The position numbers and the translations under genes were made by a program. The notes below the pieces were generated by a model. It saw nothing but the letters and a program-made list of their open reading frames with translations, did not search any database and had not been told where the DNA came from. From UBA4717 sp002404395 (GTDB lineage: Bacteria > Bacillota > Clostridia > Oscillospirales > CAG-272), in the NCBI GenBank assembly GCA_937902275.1, contig CALFNW010000013.1, positions 6,242 through 70,241 on the forward strand: 64,000 nt of DNA, written 5' to 3'. Numbering within the stretch: position 1 is the first letter of the stretch; every line of letters starts with the position of its first letter. This document shows positions 11,480 through 21,001 of this stretch, piece after piece.

Positions 11480-13237
11480 TTGATAAAAATGGTAAAAAAG
11501 CTTGCGGAATCTATCCGTGAGTTCAAACGCGACACAATACTTACGCCTATTCTGATCGTCGGCGAAGTCATAATGGAATGTCTGATACCGTTTGTGATCG
11601 CAAAGCTCGTCGGCGTGATCCAAGCCGACGCCGATATCGCCGAAATATTGAAATACGGTCTTGTTCTCGTGCTGATGGCGTGCATATCGCTGGCTTTCGG
11701 TGCTATGGCGGGCAACACCTGCGCCTCCGCCTCCTGCGGATTTGCAAAAAATCTGCGTCATGATATGTACAGCCGTATACAGGACTTTTCTTTTGAAAAT
11801 ATCGACCGTTTCTCGGCGTCTTCGTTAGTTACCCGAATGACCACCGACGTCGCCAATGTGCAAATGGCATTTATGATGATCATTCGCATAGCCATAAGAA
11901 GCCCGCTCATGTTCATATTTGCGATCGTAATGTCGTTTATAATGGGAGGTTCGCTTGCCCTTATGTTCGTGGTCGTGGTTCCGATACTTGCTTTCGGACT
12001 CTTTATGATCGCGCGCAAGGCAATGCCGCGCTTCCGCAGCGTTTTCAACAAATATGACGATCTGAACAGCTCCATTCAGGAAAACATCAAAGGAATGAGA
12101 GTTGTGAAGTCTTTCGTGCGCGAAAGCTTTGAAAAAACGAAATTCGACCGCGCCGCAAAGGATGTTTGCACCGATTTCACCAAAGCCGAGCGCATAGTCG
12201 CACTGAACTCCCCGCTTTTACAGCTCTGTCTTTACTTTGACATGATCTTCGTGTTGCTTTTCGGCTCAAAGATCGTTATATCCTCTTTCGGACTTAAGAT
12301 AAATGTCGGAGAGCTTTCAAGTATGCTCACATACGGCTTCATGATACTCAGCTCGCTGATGATGCTGTCGATGGTGTACGTGATCATCACCATCTCGGCT
12401 GAATCGGCGCGCAGGATCACCGAGGTGCTTGAGGAAGAACCGACGCTCACCTCTCCGAAAACAGCGGTGTCCGTTGTGCCAAACGGCGATATACGCTTTG
12501 AAAACGTTTCCTTTAAATACTCTGCGCACGCAAAGCGAAATTCGCTTGAAAAGATCGACCTCACGATAAAGTCCGGCGAGACCATCGGTATTATCGGCGG
12601 CACCGGCTCGTCAAAATCCACGCTCGTACAGCTGATCCCGCGTCTCTACGACGCTACCGAGGGCAGTGTTTGCGTCGGCGGTCATAATGTAAAGGAATAT
12701 GACCTTGAAGCACTGCGCAGTGCAGTCGCAATGGTACTTCAGAAAAATGTGCTCTTCTCGGGTACGATCAAGGAAAACCTACGTTGGGGCAACCCCGATG
12801 CCACCGATGAAGAAATGCGCGAAGCCTGCAGACTTGCGCAGGCGGACGAATTCATAAGCACCTTCCCCGACGGATATGACACCTATATCGAACAAGGCGG
12901 TGCCAACGTCTCCGGCGGTCAAAAGCAAAGACTTTGTATTGCGCGCGCCCTGCTCAAAAAGCCTAAGATTCTGATACTCGACGACTCGACGAGCGCGGTC
13001 GATACCCGTACCGACGCGCTTATCCGCCGCGGATTTTCCGAATTTATCCCCGAAACCACCAAAATTATAATTGCTCAGCGGATCGCTTCGGTCGAGGACG
13101 CCGACCGCATAATCGTAATGGACGGCGGCAAAATTTCCGATATAGGAACTCACGCCGAACTTATGCGGACAAGTCCGATCTACCGTGAAGTCTATGAATC
13201 TCAGAACAAGGGAGGTGCGGACGATGAGAGGAAATAA
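11480..13237 (+). CDS. ABC exporter, permease-ATPase half with degenerate site
   Basis: A 585-residue half-transporter: six membrane helices (residues 1-310) then the ATPase domain. Walker A is GGTGSSKST (a serine where glycine is usual), the signature is VSGGQKQRL, Walker B is KILILDDSTSAVD and the H-loop is IIIAQRI. The catalytic glutamate is therefore aspartate and the H-loop histidine is glutamine, as in the non-hydrolysing side of heterodimeric exporters such as TM287 or LmrC. The partner is the next gene. AAAGGAG lies 10 bases before the TTG at 11480 but 19 before the ATG at 11489, so I prefer the TTG start. Substrate unknown; drugs or lipids are typical of the class. Confidence 0.9.
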   Translation: MIKMVKKLAESIREFKRDTILTPILIVGEVIMECLIPFVIAKLVGVIQADADIAEILKYGLVLVLMACISLAFGAMAGNTCASASCGFAKNLRHDMYSRIQDFSFENIDRFSASSLVTRMTTDVANVQMAFMMIIRIAIRSPLMFIFAIVMSFIMGGSLALMFVVVVPILAFGLFMIARKAMPRFRSVFNKYDDLNSSIQENIKGMRVVKSFVRESFEKTKFDRAAKDVCTDFTKAERIVALNSPLLQLCLYFDMIFVLLFGSKIVISSFGLKINVGELSSMLTYGFMILSSLMMLSMVYVIITISAESARRITEVLEEEPTLTSPKTAVSVVPNGDIRFENVSFKYSAHAKRNSLEKIDLTIKSGETIGIIGGTGSSKSTLVQLIPRLYDATEGSVCVGGHNVKEYDLEALRSAVAMVLQKNVLFSGTIKENLRWGNPDATDEEMREACRLAQADEFISTFPDGYDTYIEQGGANVSGGQKQRLCIARALLKKPKILILDDSTSAVDTRTDALIRRGFSEFIPETTKIIIAQRIASVEDADRIIVMDGGKISDIGTHAELMRTSPIYREVYESQNKGGADDERK

Positions 13238-15128
13238 AAATCCCACGGGCGCCAAGCCCGGTACGCTTTTGCGCATATTCAAAGAGCTGTTTCACTTCTA
13301 TCCCGTACTGCTGCCGATAATGATCATATGTATCATTTTCTCGGCGATCGTAAGCTCTGTCCCGGCGATCTTTATGCAGAATATTTTTGCGGTGATCGAA
13401 AGATTCACCGCGAGCGGAGATTTCGCCGCTGCAAAGCTTGAGATCGCACCGCAACTGCTCTTCCTCGGTTCAATGTATATTCTCTCGCTCATTTCGGCGT
13501 TTGCATATACACAGCTCGGAGCGTATATCACGCAAGGATTCCTCTATAAGCTGCGCAAAAAGATGTTTGACGGTATGGAGGAGCTGCCGATCAAATACTT
13601 CGACACCCATAATCACGGCGATATCATGAGCTATTACACCAACGATATCGACACGCTCAGACAGCTTGTATCGCAGTCTATGCCCCAACTTCTGACCTCT
13701 CTCGTGACCGTCGTGACCGTCTTTTATATAATGCTGCGTTTCAGCCTGTATATGACGCTCATTGTGGTGGCGGGAGTTACCGTAATGGTGTTCGTCACCA
13801 AAAAGATCGGCGGAAACTCGGCAAAATACTTTATCAAACAGCAACGCACGATCGGCAAAAGCGAAGGCTTTGTCGAGGAAATGATCAACGGTCAGAAAGT
13901 GATCAAAGTATTCTGCCATGAAGAAGCGGGAAAAGCTGATTTTGAAAAGATCAACGACGAGCTGTTCCGCGACTCATGCAGTGCAAACAAGTACGCAAAT
14001 ATTCTGATGCCGATACTGAATAACATCGGCAACGTGCTTTACGTGCTCGTTGCAATTTCGGGCGGAATATTTCTTGCCTCCGGAGCACGGAATATCGGAC
14101 TTGCGGGACTTCCCTTTTCGATAAGCGTGGTCGTTCCTTTCCTTAATATGACAAAACAGTTCTCGGGTAACATCAGCCAGGTGTCGCAGCAGGTCAACTC
14201 GGTGGTAATGGGACTTGCAGGCGCTTCAAGAGTGTTTGAGCTTGTTGATGAGAAGCCAGAAACCGATGAAGGATACGTCACGCTTGTCAATGCCGAGACG
14301 CTCGCCGACGGAAGTATCACCGAAAGCGAAAAACGCACCGGAAGTTGGGCATGGAAGCATCCGCACGGCGACGGAAGCGTCACCTATACTCCCCTGTGCG
14401 GCGATGTGCGCATGACCGACGTTGATTTTGCTTACGAAGAAGGCAAAAACGTCCTGCACAACGTCACTCTGTACGCAGAGCCGGGTCAGAAGGTAGCGTT
14501 TGTCGGTGCGACAGGTGCCGGCAAGACAACGATCACCAACCTCATCAACCGCTTCTACGATATTGCCGACGGCAAGATCAGATATGACGGAATCAATATC
14601 AACAAGATAAAGAAAGCCGACCTGCGCCGCTCGCTCGGCATCGTGCTTCAGGACACCAACCTCTTTACCGGAACGGTAATGGACAACATCCGTTACGGCA
14701 AGCTTGACGCCACCGACGAAGAATGTATCGCCGCCGCAAAGCTTGCGGGTGCAGACGACTTTATTACCCGTCTGCCCGACGGATATGACACCAAGCTTAC
14801 CGGAAACGGAGCGAACCTCTCTCAAGGTCAGCGTCAGCTTATCGCGATCGCGCGTGCCGCCGTTGCCGATCCGCCCGTAATGATCCTTGACGAGGCAACC
14901 TCGTCGATCGATACGCGCACCGAAGCGATCGTTCAGCGCGGCATGGATAAGCTCATGGAAGGCAGAACGGTATTTGTCATCGCCCATCGCTTGTCCACCG
15001 TCAAAAATTCGGACGTGATAATGGTGCTTGACCACGGCAAAATAATCGAGCGCGGCAACCACGAAAAGCTTATCGCGGAACGCGGTACCTATTACCGCCT
15101 TTACACCGGCGCGTTTGAGCTTGAATGA
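13224..15128 (+). CDS. ABC exporter, permease-ATPase half with canonical site
   Basis: A 634-residue half-transporter that pairs with the preceding gene. Six membrane helices are followed by an ATPase domain with Walker A GATGAGKTT, signature LSQGQRQL, Walker B MILDEATSSID and H-loop IAHRLS. The catalytic Glu and His are intact, while its LSQGQ signature would complete the degenerate site of the partner, consistent with one working and one degenerate ATP site. Between the two domains (about residues 365-410) there is an insert containing SITESEKRTGSWAWKHPHGD, not seen in short family members. The ATG at 13224 follows GGGAGG and overlaps the first gene by 14 bases; an in-frame codon at 13185 is unlikely. 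Confidence 0.9.
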   Translation: MRGNKNPTGAKPGTLLRIFKELFHFYPVLLPIMIICIIFSAIVSSVPAIFMQNIFAVIERFTASGDFAAAKLEIAPQLLFLGSMYILSLISAFAYTQLGAYITQGFLYKLRKKMFDGMEELPIKYFDTHNHGDIMSYYTNDIDTLRQLVSQSMPQLLTSLVTVVTVFYIMLRFSLYMTLIVVAGVTVMVFVTKKIGGNSAKYFIKQQRTIGKSEGFVEEMINGQKVIKVFCHEEAGKADFEKINDELFRDSCSANKYANILMPILNNIGNVLYVLVAISGGIFLASGARNIGLAGLPFSISVVVPFLNMTKQFSGNISQVSQQVNSVVMGLAGASRVFELVDEKPETDEGYVTLVNAETLADGSITESEKRTGSWAWKHPHGDGSVTYTPLCGDVRMTDVDFAYEEGKNVLHNVTLYAEPGQKVAFVGATGAGKTTITNLINRFYDIADGKIRYDGININKIKKADLRRSLGIVLQDTNLFTGTVMDNIRYGKLDATDEECIAAAKLAGADDFITRLPDGYDTKLTGNGANLSQGQRQLIAIARAAVADPPVMILDEATSSIDTRTEAIVQRGMDKLMEGRTVFVIAHRLSTVKNSDVIMVLDHGKIIERGNHEKLIAERGTYYRLYTGAFELE

Positions 15129-15150
15129 TCGGTCCTTAAATATCACATAC

Positions 15151-15189
15151 AAACGGAGACCGCGGGAAATCCGCAGTCTCCGTTTGCTT
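15151..15189. terminator. Terminator after the ABC exporter pair
   Basis: AAACGGAGAC (15151-15160) pairs with GTCTCCGTTT (15176-15185), with an inner GCGG/CCGC stem, then GCTTTTTA. The flanking A- and T-rich ends let it serve the convergent dehydrogenase gene as well. Confidence 0.85.
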
Positions 15190-15202
15190 TTTACTTATTC
15201 TG

Positions 15203-16231
15203 TCAGTTTTCATTCGGATTAACTATATACTTTCCGAGGCGTCTTTGAGCCTTGTCCGCAAGCAATGACGGCAGCCGGTCAAGCGGGAGCTTGCCGTAGA
15301 TCATAGATGAAACGTCGATTCGCCGCGAGTCTATAAGCTTTATCGCTTTCTCCTCCGTATACGGATTTATGTACGACGCTTTTATTTCAAGCTCTTTTTT
15401 GAACACCTCAAACGGCTTCAATTGCATAACGGCCCCCGGCGCGGTAAGTCCGAACAACATCACCGTCGCTTTTTTACCGGCAAGGCGGACCGCTTCTTCC
15501 ATAGTGGAAACAAGCCCCGCACATTCGATAACCTTGTCAATATTTTCAAAACCGTGCGCGGCGAGCACCTCATCCGCTTTCTGAACAGCAGGATCGATTG
15601 CAAGCTCTGCGCCGAGCTTTATCGCCATTGCACGCTTTTCGGTGTCCGGCTCGATCACCGCGACCCTTGCTGCGCCCGAAAGCTTTGCAAGCTCTGTCAT
15701 CAACATGCCGATCATTCCGCAGCCTATGATCACAACATTGTCGCTGTATTCAATATGACAAAGCTCAATACCGTGCAGACAGCATGAGACCGGCTCAGCC
15801 ATCGCCGCTTCATCAAAAGTCGTACTATCGGCAATTTTCAAAGCCTGACTCTCCGGAACCGCGCAGTATTCGGCAAAACCGCCATTGACCGTAGTGCCGA
15901 TACCCGTCATCTGCTCGCAGAAGTGTCCGACCCCGCTTCGGCAAAAACGGCAGGCTCCGCAGAGCTTGTTCGGGTCAACGCACACCCGATCGCCCGGTTT
16001 GATATGCCTGACCCTTGAACCGACCGCTTCGACCATTCCGGAGAACTCGTGTCCGAGCACGGTTCCCGCAGGAGTTGCCGCCGCCCCCTCGTCTCCCTCA
16101 AATATGTGCACGTCGGTTCCGCAGATCCCGCACGCCATAACCTTGATAAGCACCTCGTCCGCTCCCGGGACGGGCTTGTTTATTTCTTCGATCCTCAGAT
16201 CATGTTTTCCGTAAAATACAGCCGCTTTCAT
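15203..16231 (-). CDS. Zinc-dependent alcohol/polyol dehydrogenase (MDR family)
   Basis: A 342-residue medium-chain dehydrogenase that oxidises an alcohol or polyol with NAD(P). The catalytic zinc region holds ACGICGTDVHIFEG and GHEFSG; the structural zinc has four cysteines in CGACRFCRSGVGHFC; the nucleotide fold has VVIIGCGMIGMLMTELAKLSG. The overall pattern is nearest to the threonine, sorbitol and galactitol dehydrogenase group, but the substrate cannot be fixed. The ATG follows a GCGGAGAG ribosome site that abuts a start-proximal hairpin. The next gene upstream is a PHP phosphatase and then, divergently, a DeoR regulator, so sugar or polyol use is plausible. Confidence 0.88.
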   Translation of the reverse strand: MKAAVFYGKHDLRIEEINKPVPGADEVLIKVMACGICGTDVHIFEGDEGAAATPAGTVLGHEFSGMVEAVGSRVRHIKPGDRVCVDPNKLCGACRFCRSGVGHFCEQMTGIGTTVNGGFAEYCAVPESQALKIADSTTFDEAAMAEPVSCCLHGIELCHIEYSDNVVIIGCGMIGMLMTELAKLSGAARVAVIEPDTEKRAMAIKLGAELAIDPAVQKADEVLAAHGFENIDKVIECAGLVSTMEEAVRLAGKKATVMLFGLTAPGAVMQLKPFEVFKKELEIKASYINPYTEEKAIKLIDSRRIDVSSMIYGKLPLDRLPSLLADKAQRRLGKYIVNPNEN

Positions 16232-16243
16232 CTTTCTCTCCGC

Positions 16244-16258
16244 GCCGCCGTCGGCGGC
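16244..16258 (-). promoter_or_regulatory. Start-proximal hairpin before the alcohol dehydrogenase
   Basis: Read on the minus strand: TTTTATGA, GCCGCC-GAC-GGCGGC, then GCGGAGAGAAAG and the start ATG. Here the hairpin-touching ATG is lost and the ribosome site follows the stem directly. Confidence 0.65.
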
Positions 16259-16295
16259 TCATAAAACAATCAGCAATTTTCGTGTCGCCGTTCTT

Positions 16296-17144
16296 TTACA
16301 ATGTGCAGGGGATCGCGCATCTTTTCTTGTAATAATACACGTTTTCAAAGCCAAGCGATTTAAGTTCTTTCAGAGCACCGTCGAAATTTCCGGCACAATC
16401 GCGGGCGATATGCGCATCCGAACCGAGAGTGATCAATTCACCGCCGAGCCGCTTATACTCCGCAATTATCCACTGCTCGGGCATATACTCGTCATATATG
16501 CTGCCTAAGTTCGAGGTGTTGACCTCCAAAGCAACGCCGCGTGAAATTATCTGTTTCAGAATCGCGGTTATTTCCGCCGAATACTCTCGGGGATCTGCCT
16601 TAAAGCCGTATTTGCCGACTACATATCTGAACGGGCAGGTCAGATGCGCCGCAATGTCAAAATCCGATACCTCAAGCATATGCGCATAATCGGCAAAGTA
16701 GGTCAGAAGATAGCCGTGCCGCTCGGCATCATTCATCTTCCCGAAATCTATTTTACTGTACGGCATCTCAAAACCCTTGAAACGGGCGGCGTGGACCGAA
16801 CCTATAACAACGTCAAAATCATACTTATCAATAAGCCGCGCGGTATACTCGGGGTAATAAAAGCCCTCTCCCATTTCAACGCCGCGCAGGATCTCAACTC
16901 CGCGCTCGCCGCATTCCTCTATCGCTTGCATTGACTTGCCTATCACATCGTCAACATCAATTCTTTCAATGAACTCAATATCCGCATGATCGGTAACGGC
17001 AAAGCCGCAAAGTCCTGCCGCCTTGGCTGCCCTTGCCATTTCGGAAAGAGGACATTCGGAATCGTGCGACGCCGCGCTGTGCGTATGCATATCATAAATT
17101 TTGCCCTTAAGCGCGCCGCTCAGAATACGCTTATCTTCGCTCAT
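16296..17144 (-). CDS. PHP-domain phosphatase (histidinol-phosphatase HisK-like)
   Basis: A 282-residue metal-dependent phosphoesterase of the PHP superfamily. The N-terminal YDMHTHSAASHDSE carries the first metal-binding His pair, TDHADIEF the second, and GSVHAARF and TLGSDAHIA complete the site. The arrangement and length match HisK-type histidinol phosphatases, but many members annotated this way act on other phosphates, and no his genes are nearby. The ATG follows GGAAGGAATG. It is read divergently from the DeoR-family gene. Confidence 0.82.
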   Translation of the reverse strand: MSEDKRILSGALKGKIYDMHTHSAASHDSECPLSEMARAAKAAGLCGFAVTDHADIEFIERIDVDDVIGKSMQAIEECGERGVEILRGVEMGEGFYYPEYTARLIDKYDFDVVIGSVHAARFKGFEMPYSKIDFGKMNDAERHGYLLTYFADYAHMLEVSDFDIAAHLTCPFRYVVGKYGFKADPREYSAEITAILKQIISRGVALEVNTSNLGSIYDEYMPEQWIIAEYKRLGGELITLGSDAHIARDCAGNFDGALKELKSLGFENVYYYKKRCAIPCTL

Positions 17145-17182
17145 TTACATCATTCCTTCCGTAATCGACTTATTTGCAGGTG

Positions 17183-17211
17183 TTGACAGTCGGTTTTATG
17201 TAGTATATAAT
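17183..17211 (+). promoter_or_regulatory. sigma-A-type promoter of the DeoR-family gene
   Basis: TTGACA at 17183-17188, 17-base spacer, TATAAT at 17206-17211; close to consensus. Confidence 0.82.
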
Positions 17212-17307
17212 AATCCAAAGCGCTCATTCGGTCAATAATCGCCGCAATAAATGGCAAAATGCGCATATTATTGAGCGTTTCCGGCAAAAATCGGAGGTTA
17301 AACAGTC

Positions 17308-18042
17308 ATGAACAAAGAACGCGAACGCGAAATACTCAAAATATTGCTTGCTCAGAAAAAGGTCGCCGTATCAGAGCTTGCCGCACGGCTGTATGCCGGC
17401 GAATCATCGATACGCCGCGATCTGGCAAGTCTTGAGCATCAACGTCTTATTAAGCGCGTCCACGGCGGCGCGGTGCTTGAAGAAAGCAGCCTTTCGGCGC
17501 TTAAGATACCCTTTGTTATACGTGAGCTTGAAGAGTCCGAAGCCAAAGTCACCATGGCAAGAGCCGCCGCAGAATACGTAAAGGATTATGATGTGATCTT
17601 CCTTGACGCTTCTTCAAGCGCGTATAATCTCGTTCCGTTTTTGGCGGTAAAAAATCATATAACCGTTATGACGAGCGGTATCAAGACTCTGCTTGCTCTC
17701 GGAGAGTACGGGATCAAGGCAATAAGCACCGGCGGCGAGCTTATCGCTTCCTGTCAATCGCTCGTAGGAGAGGCGGCATATAAAAGCATTGCCTCGATAA
17801 ACGCTGATATCTGCTTTTTCTCCTGCCGCGGACTTGACCTTGACGGACGGCTGACCGATATTTCCGACAGCGAAAATATCGTCAGACAGCGAATGATCGA
17901 ATTTTCAAGACGATCATATTTGTTGTGCGCCAAAAGCAAACTCGAAAAAAAATATTTTCACAATCTCTGCCGCGCCGACGACATCAGCGGCATAATCAGC
18001 GAAGCGCCGCTTCCTTCGCCGCTTGCAAAATATCAGGCTTAA
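17308..18042 (+). CDS. DeoR/GlpR family transcriptional regulator
   Basis: A 244-residue repressor-type protein. The N-terminal winged helix-turn-helix (ILKILLAQKKVAVSELAARLYAGESSIRRDLASLEHQRLIKRVHGGAV, residues about 8-57) is followed by the sugar-phosphate-sensing DeoRC domain with DYDVIFLDASSSAYNLVPFL, TSGIKTLLAL, STGGEL and a C-terminal AKSKL. Such proteins usually control sugar or nucleoside catabolism and respond to phosphorylated sugars. Its own strong promoter lies upstream. The divergent PHP phosphatase and the alcohol dehydrogenase behind it are the nearest candidate targets; no operator repeat was recognised. Confidence 0.9.
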   Translation: MNKEREREILKILLAQKKVAVSELAARLYAGESSIRRDLASLEHQRLIKRVHGGAVLEESSLSALKIPFVIRELEESEAKVTMARAAAEYVKDYDVIFLDASSSAYNLVPFLAVKNHITVMTSGIKTLLALGEYGIKAISTGGELIASCQSLVGEAAYKSIASINADICFFSCRGLDLDGRLTDISDSENIVRQRMIEFSRRSYLLCAKSKLEKKYFHNLCRADDISGIISEAPLPSPLAKYQA

Positions 18043-18051
18043 AATATCAAA

Positions 18052-18110
18052 GATCTCCGTTTATAGTCCGACTTTACGAAATATTCGAAAGCCGCCGATA
18101 AACGGAGATC
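18052..18110. terminator. Inverted repeat between convergent DeoR and purine permease genes
   Basis: GATCTCCGTTTAT (18052-18064) pairs perfectly with ATAAACGGAGATC (18098-18110) over a 33-base loop. A T-rich stretch follows only in the minus direction. Its core CTCCGTTT resembles the terminator at 15151. Confidence 0.55.
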
Positions 18111-18140
18111 AAATCAGACATTATTTAACAGTGAACAAGG

Positions 18141-19556
18141 TCAGTGCGTCAGGAAGAACATCGCCGCAAAGAGGAGCGAAATGATGACCGTGCCGACCTT
18201 GATCTCGCGTGCCTTGCCCATCAGGAGCTTGATCAACACATATGAGATAAGACCGAAAGCAATACCGTAAGAAATATTATATGAAAACGGCATCATGGCA
18301 AGCGTCAGGAATGCCGGAAGCGCCACTTCGGGATCGTTCCACTCGATATCCTTAACACATCCTATCATAAGTATTCCGACATAGATAAGCGCGGCGGCAT
18401 ATGCGCACGCCGGTATCAGCGACGCAAGCGGCGAAAGGAACATGGCGATAAGGAAGAAAAGCGCAGTAAATATTGAAGTGAGTCCGGTACGGCCGCCGAC
18501 CGCAATACCCGATGACGATTCAACAAAAGTGGTAACGGTTGAAGTACCGCAAACCGAACCTGCGCAGGTCGCGATCGCGTCTGCAAGCATCGCGCGGTCC
18601 ATATTCGGAACCTCGTCCTCGCCATTCGCATTTTTTACAAGCATATTTCCGCCGCGGCAAGCGCCGTAAAGCGTTCCGAGTGTGTCAAACATATCAACCA
18701 TGCAAAAAGCGAGCGCGGTAGTAATGAAAGTGATCACCAACCCGCTCACGGTATGACCGGTCTCGGGTGCAAGATACGCCGAAAAGTCAAAGCCCTCGGT
18801 AAAGACCTTGCCGAACGCCAACTTTGCGAAATCGCCGAAAGCCGCAAGCGGATTAAGCGAACTCCCCGCCATGAAACCGTCATAGAAGCCTTCAACGGTA
18901 AAGCCGAGCAAATAGTAAACCGCCGCACCGCCGAGCACACCGAGCAGAATCGCTCCGCGCACATTACGTTTTGAAAGCACCGCGATAACGATCACCGCCG
19001 CTATGGTCACCAGCATAGGCATAATATCCGCCCACTTCGCACCGCCGAGCAGGTTGAACGAGTTGAGCGTCACACCGGTCGAAGAGCTTGCAATTACTAT
19101 TTTGGCGTCCTGGAAGCCGAGCATTGCAATGAAAAGTCCTATGCCCGCCGGGATCGCCGCTTTGACCGCATGAGGGATCGCATCAAAGATCAGTCTGCGA
19201 AGTCCGGTAACGGTAAGCAGTACAAATATTATACCGTCGGCAAGCACGAACAATAATGCGTTCGCATATGTAAAGCCGAGACCGAAACAGACCGTGTAGA
19301 CAAAGAATGCATTGAGTCCCATTCCGCTTGCCTGTGCGAGCGGAAGATTGGCAAGCAATCCGATAAGCAGGGTGCCGATGACTGCCGACAGCGCCGTTGC
19401 AATGTATATCGCATTATACGACACCGTACCTAAGTCTGCAAACATTCCGGAGTTGACCATAAGAATGTACGCCATTGCCATAAACGTGGTCAGTCCCGCG
19501 GCAAATTCGGTGCGCACGGTAGTACCGCGTTCTTTGAGCTTGAAAAACTTTTCCAT
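18141..19556 (-). CDS. NCS2-family purine permease (AzgA/PbuG-like)
   Basis: A 471-residue membrane transporter that takes up guanine, hypoxanthine or adenine with protons. The N-terminal FFKLKERGTTVRTEFAAGLTTFMAMAYIL, then QASGMGLNAFFVYTV and GTSTVTTFVESSSGIAVGGRTGLTS are hallmarks of the AzgA branch of NCS2. About 12-14 hydrophobic spans are visible. I use the ATG at 19556, because the family starts at this point and a start-proximal hairpin lies just before it; a longer frame to 19655 would run through that hairpin. No purine riboswitch is present in the leader. Confidence 0.88.
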   Translation of the reverse strand: MEKFFKLKERGTTVRTEFAAGLTTFMAMAYILMVNSGMFADLGTVSYNAIYIATALSAVIGTLLIGLLANLPLAQASGMGLNAFFVYTVCFGLGFTYANALLFVLADGIIFVLLTVTGLRRLIFDAIPHAVKAAIPAGIGLFIAMLGFQDAKIVIASSSTGVTLNSFNLLGGAKWADIMPMLVTIAAVIVIAVLSKRNVRGAILLGVLGGAAVYYLLGFTVEGFYDGFMAGSSLNPLAAFGDFAKLAFGKVFTEGFDFSAYLAPETGHTVSGLVITFITTALAFCMVDMFDTLGTLYGACRGGNMLVKNANGEDEVPNMDRAMLADAIATCAGSVCGTSTVTTFVESSSGIAVGGRTGLTSIFTALFFLIAMFLSPLASLIPACAYAAALIYVGILMIGCVKDIEWNDPEVALPAFLTLAMMPFSYNISYGIAFGLISYVLIKLLMGKAREIKVGTVIISLLFAAMFFLTH

Positions 19557-19569
19557 AACAGCATCTTCT

Positions 19570-19584
19570 ATCGGCGTAGCCGAC
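19570..19584 (-). promoter_or_regulatory. Start-proximal hairpin before the purine permease
   Basis: On the minus strand TTGTTGA precedes GTCGGC-TAC-GCCGAT, then AGAAGATGCTGTT and the ATG. It is the GTCGGC class with one wobble end pair. Confidence 0.65.
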
Positions 19585-19688
19585 TCAACAAATATTGCGC
19601 GAAGCGTAAGGCAATGCCTGTCCGAACCTTTCACGCCGCTTTCAGAATAACGCAACTTGCGAGTTTTTTGTAATTATATATCCTGACT

Positions 19689-20990
19689 TCAGTGCACGTT
19701 TTCAATAGCCTCGGCGGAAATCGAAACTCCGCGCGCTTTTGTACCCGTGCCCTCCGACTGTCCGCGGAAGGTAAGCTTAAGAAGTATCGGGCAAAGCACC
19801 GAAGATATAATTATCAGGCAGATCGTGGCAACCAGCGGATCTATTCCGAGCAGGGCACCGTCGGCGCCGAAGTAGATAAGCTCCTTACCGGCGGCATATA
19901 CCGCGAGCGCGACCTCGCCGCGTGCAATCATTCCGCAGCCGATCGACAGTGCTTCGTGAGGCGTATAACCAAAAGGCAATGACACCGCACCGCAACCGAC
20001 GATCTTACCTATGATCCCGAGCGCGACAAATACTAAAGCGAACAAAAGTCCGCTCGGCTTGAAGCCCGAAAAATCGGCGCTGATACCGATATATGCAAAA
20101 AACATCGGAGTGAACAACATATATCCGCTGACAATCACCTTGCGGTCAACCACAGAACCTTCGTCGATCCCGCTGAGCATAAGTCCCGCCATGTACGCAC
20201 CGGTTATAGCCGCGATGCCGAAAAATTCTTCGGCGCAGTACGCGTATATAAAACACATCGCAAGCGCGAATATGCTCGTTCTGCGTTTGTGCGGATATAA
20301 TTTCACAAGCTGCTTGAAAAGCAGTCTGAGCAATATTCCGAGTCCGATCGTAAACGCGAAAAAGCCCGCCGCTTTAAGTAACGTGATCCCGATGCTTCCG
20401 CCGCCGTTGAGTCCGGTGATAAGGCTGAGCAGGATTATGCCGAGCACATCATCGATTATAGCCGCAGAAAGTACGGTAGTCCCGGCCTTCGTATTGAGCT
20501 TACCTAACTCACGCAGAGTTTCGACGGTTATACCCACGCTCGTTGCCGACAGGATGCAACCGATAAACAGTGCGTTCATAAGCTTGTTATGGTCAGCGGC
20601 TTCACCGAGACCGCCCATAAACATAAGCGCTCCGACCGTTCCGAGTGCCACGGGAAGCAACACCCCGGCGCAGGCAACTGCGGTAGCAGCGGCTCCGCTG
20701 CGCTTCAATTCCCCGAAATCGGTTTCAAGTCCGCTTGAAAAGAGAATGAACACCACGCCTATCTGCGATAAGCTTTGAAGCACTTTCATCTCAGCCTCGC
20801 TCGGCGATACGATCCCGTGAAAATTCGGGATCATTCCGCCGCCGAGCAACGCAGGCCCGATCAGCAGACCGGCAATTATCATGCCGACCACCTGCGGCAG
20901 TCCGAGCTTTCGCGTGAACATACCGAGCAGTTTTGTCGCCAAAAGAATTATGCCGCAGTAAAGCAGTATATTCATTACGTTAAATTCCAT
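19689..20990 (-). CDS. Cation/proton antiporter (CPA2, KefB/NapA-like)
   Basis: A 433-residue sodium or potassium/proton antiporter with about 12 membrane spans. Typical stretches are LGLPQVVGMIIAGLLIGPALLGG near the N-terminus, FSSGLETDFGELKRSG, and SAAIIDDVLGIILLSLITG with the ion-binding Asp pair. It ends after the membrane domain with a short hydrophilic tail, so the TrkA-N/RCK regulatory domain of KefB is missing, as in NapA-type antiporters. The ATG follows AGGAG and a hairpin. It has its own promoter and is read in the same direction as the purine permease, with about 130 bases between them. Confidence 0.88.
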   Translation of the reverse strand: MEFNVMNILLYCGIILLATKLLGMFTRKLGLPQVVGMIIAGLLIGPALLGGGMIPNFHGIVSPSEAEMKVLQSLSQIGVVFILFSSGLETDFGELKRSGAAATAVACAGVLLPVALGTVGALMFMGGLGEAADHNKLMNALFIGCILSATSVGITVETLRELGKLNTKAGTTVLSAAIIDDVLGIILLSLITGLNGGGSIGITLLKAAGFFAFTIGLGILLRLLFKQLVKLYPHKRRTSIFALAMCFIYAYCAEEFFGIAAITGAYMAGLMLSGIDEGSVVDRKVIVSGYMLFTPMFFAYIGISADFSGFKPSGLLFALVFVALGIIGKIVGCGAVSLPFGYTPHEALSIGCGMIARGEVALAVYAAGKELIYFGADGALLGIDPLVATICLIIISSVLCPILLKLTFRGQSEGTGTKARGVSISAEAIENVH

Positions 20991-21001
20991 TTATTACTCC
21001 T

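Noticed and set aside
19557..19690. Purine riboswitch upstream of the purine permease
   Set aside because: The conserved loop and junction bases of the purine aptamer are absent; only a start-proximal hairpin is present.
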